From positions 1 through 5,681 of the forward strand of contig JAODMX010000317.1 in the NCBI GenBank assembly GCA_025464735.1: a DNA stretch of 5,681 bases. The letters run 5' to 3'. A program made the translations under genes and the position numbers. This DNA comes from Frondihabitans sp. GTDB taxonomy: Bacteria > Actinomycetota > Actinomycetes > Actinomycetales > Microbacteriaceae. Of this stretch, positions 5,490-5,681 are shown piece after piece (position 1 is the stretch's first letter; every line of letters begins with the position of its first letter). The notes under the pieces are model-generated. The model was not told where the DNA came from, did not search any database, and saw nothing but the letters and a program-made list of their open reading frames with translations.

Positions 5490-5528
5490 ACCGAACCCAC
5501 TCGGCGACTCCTCTCGGCCGCACGCGCC

Positions 5529-5537
5529 TGTGGATAA
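5529..5537 (-). promoter_or_regulatory. Single DnaA-box 9-mer
   Basis: TGTGGATAA on the plus strand is the exact complement of the consensus DnaA box TTATCCACA. It lies in the 98-bp region between the divergent lipoprotein and LtrA-like genes, with no second box nearby. An isolated box is not an origin; it could be a DnaA-responsive promoter site, a titration site or chance. Confidence 0.4.
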
Positions 5538-5563
5538 CGTCGGCGGGACTCGCCCAGATTCAG

Positions 5564-5569
5564 TAGCGT
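5564..5569 (+). promoter_or_regulatory. -10 element for a leaderless LtrA-like transcript
   Basis: TAGCGT is followed by the 6 bases TCTGGC and the ATG at 5576. The hexamer is the same as the one proposed for dps and matches the TANNNT core. Initiation 7 nt downstream would fall on the A of the ATG. No ribosome binding site is seen upstream, which supports leaderless translation. A -35 is not evident. Confidence 0.5.
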
Positions 5570-5575
5570 TCTGGC

Positions 5576-5681
5576 ATGACGAGCTCCCTCCACCGGTCGT
5601 CGCTGCGGCGAATGGTCATGCGCGACCCGTCCGAGTCGCATCGTGCCGCGAGCCCGCTCGAGCTGCTCTTCGACCTGACCT
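5576..5681 (+). CDS. LtrA-like membrane protein, N-terminal fragment
   Basis: The frame is open from the ATG at 5576 to the right edge of the window, giving 35 residues. They include RDPSESHRAASPLELLFDLT, which is the characteristic opening of proteins of the low temperature requirement A (LtrA) family, where RAATPLELFFDL-like segments lead into the first membrane helix. LtrA proteins are polytopic membrane proteins named for a Listeria growth defect in the cold, and their molecular function is unclear. The rest of the gene lies outside the window. Alternative in-frame ATGs at 5612 and 5618 would still include the motif. I prefer 5576 because a -10-like hexamer lies exactly 6 nt before it. 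Confidence 0.78.
   Translation, partial: MTSSLHRSSLRRMVMRDPSESHRAASPLELLFDLT

Overview
The base composition is strongly GC-rich, with G or C dominating third codon positions. The genes include a Dps-type miniferritin, an actinobacterial sensor-domain histidine kinase with a NarL-type regulator, an LtrA homologue, and apparently leaderless promoters. Together these suggest a high-GC actinobacterium, most likely a member of the Microbacteriaceae. That placement is inferred from gene style; there is no rRNA or other strict marker in the window.

Left block (1-1864, plus strand): the C-terminal two thirds of a PaiB-like FMN-binding protein overlaps, by an ATGA junction, a complete YtcJ-type metal-dependent amidohydrolase. 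The two look translationally coupled, and a perfect 10-bp hairpin lies just before the junction. The gap at 1865-2056 has no gene. It holds a nested 13-bp palindromic element and a strong intrinsic terminator oriented for the minus-strand gene that follows.

Middle block (2057-4743): a minus-strand dps gene with all ferroxidase ligands ends at that terminator. It is divergent from a plus-strand two-component operon (sensor-domain histidine kinase and LuxR/NarL-type response regulator, 8 bp apart). The 174-bp divergent region carries a plausible dps promoter. Immediately upstream of its -35 lie two DtxR/IdeR-like iron boxes spaced exactly 20 bp, a layout suited to iron-dependent activation of dps. 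The kinase ribosome binding site lies in the 3' arm of a perfect 7-bp hairpin.

Right block (4744-5681): a minus-strand SGNH-hydrolase lipoprotein converges on the response regulator, 8 bp stop to stop, with both stop codons inside one 7-bp hairpin. Its 5' end is divergent from the start of an LtrA-like membrane protein gene cut by the window edge. Each of these two genes has a -10-like hexamer exactly 6 nt before its ATG and no convincing Shine-Dalgarno sequence, which points to leaderless transcripts. A perfect DnaA-box 9-mer sits between them.

I see no CRISPR array, tRNA, rRNA, insertion sequence, prophage gene or obviously new multi-gene system. The gene content is ordinary chromosomal material. 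The less expected content is in the intergenic and junction structures: the palindrome, the iron boxes, the SD hairpin and the leaderless pair.
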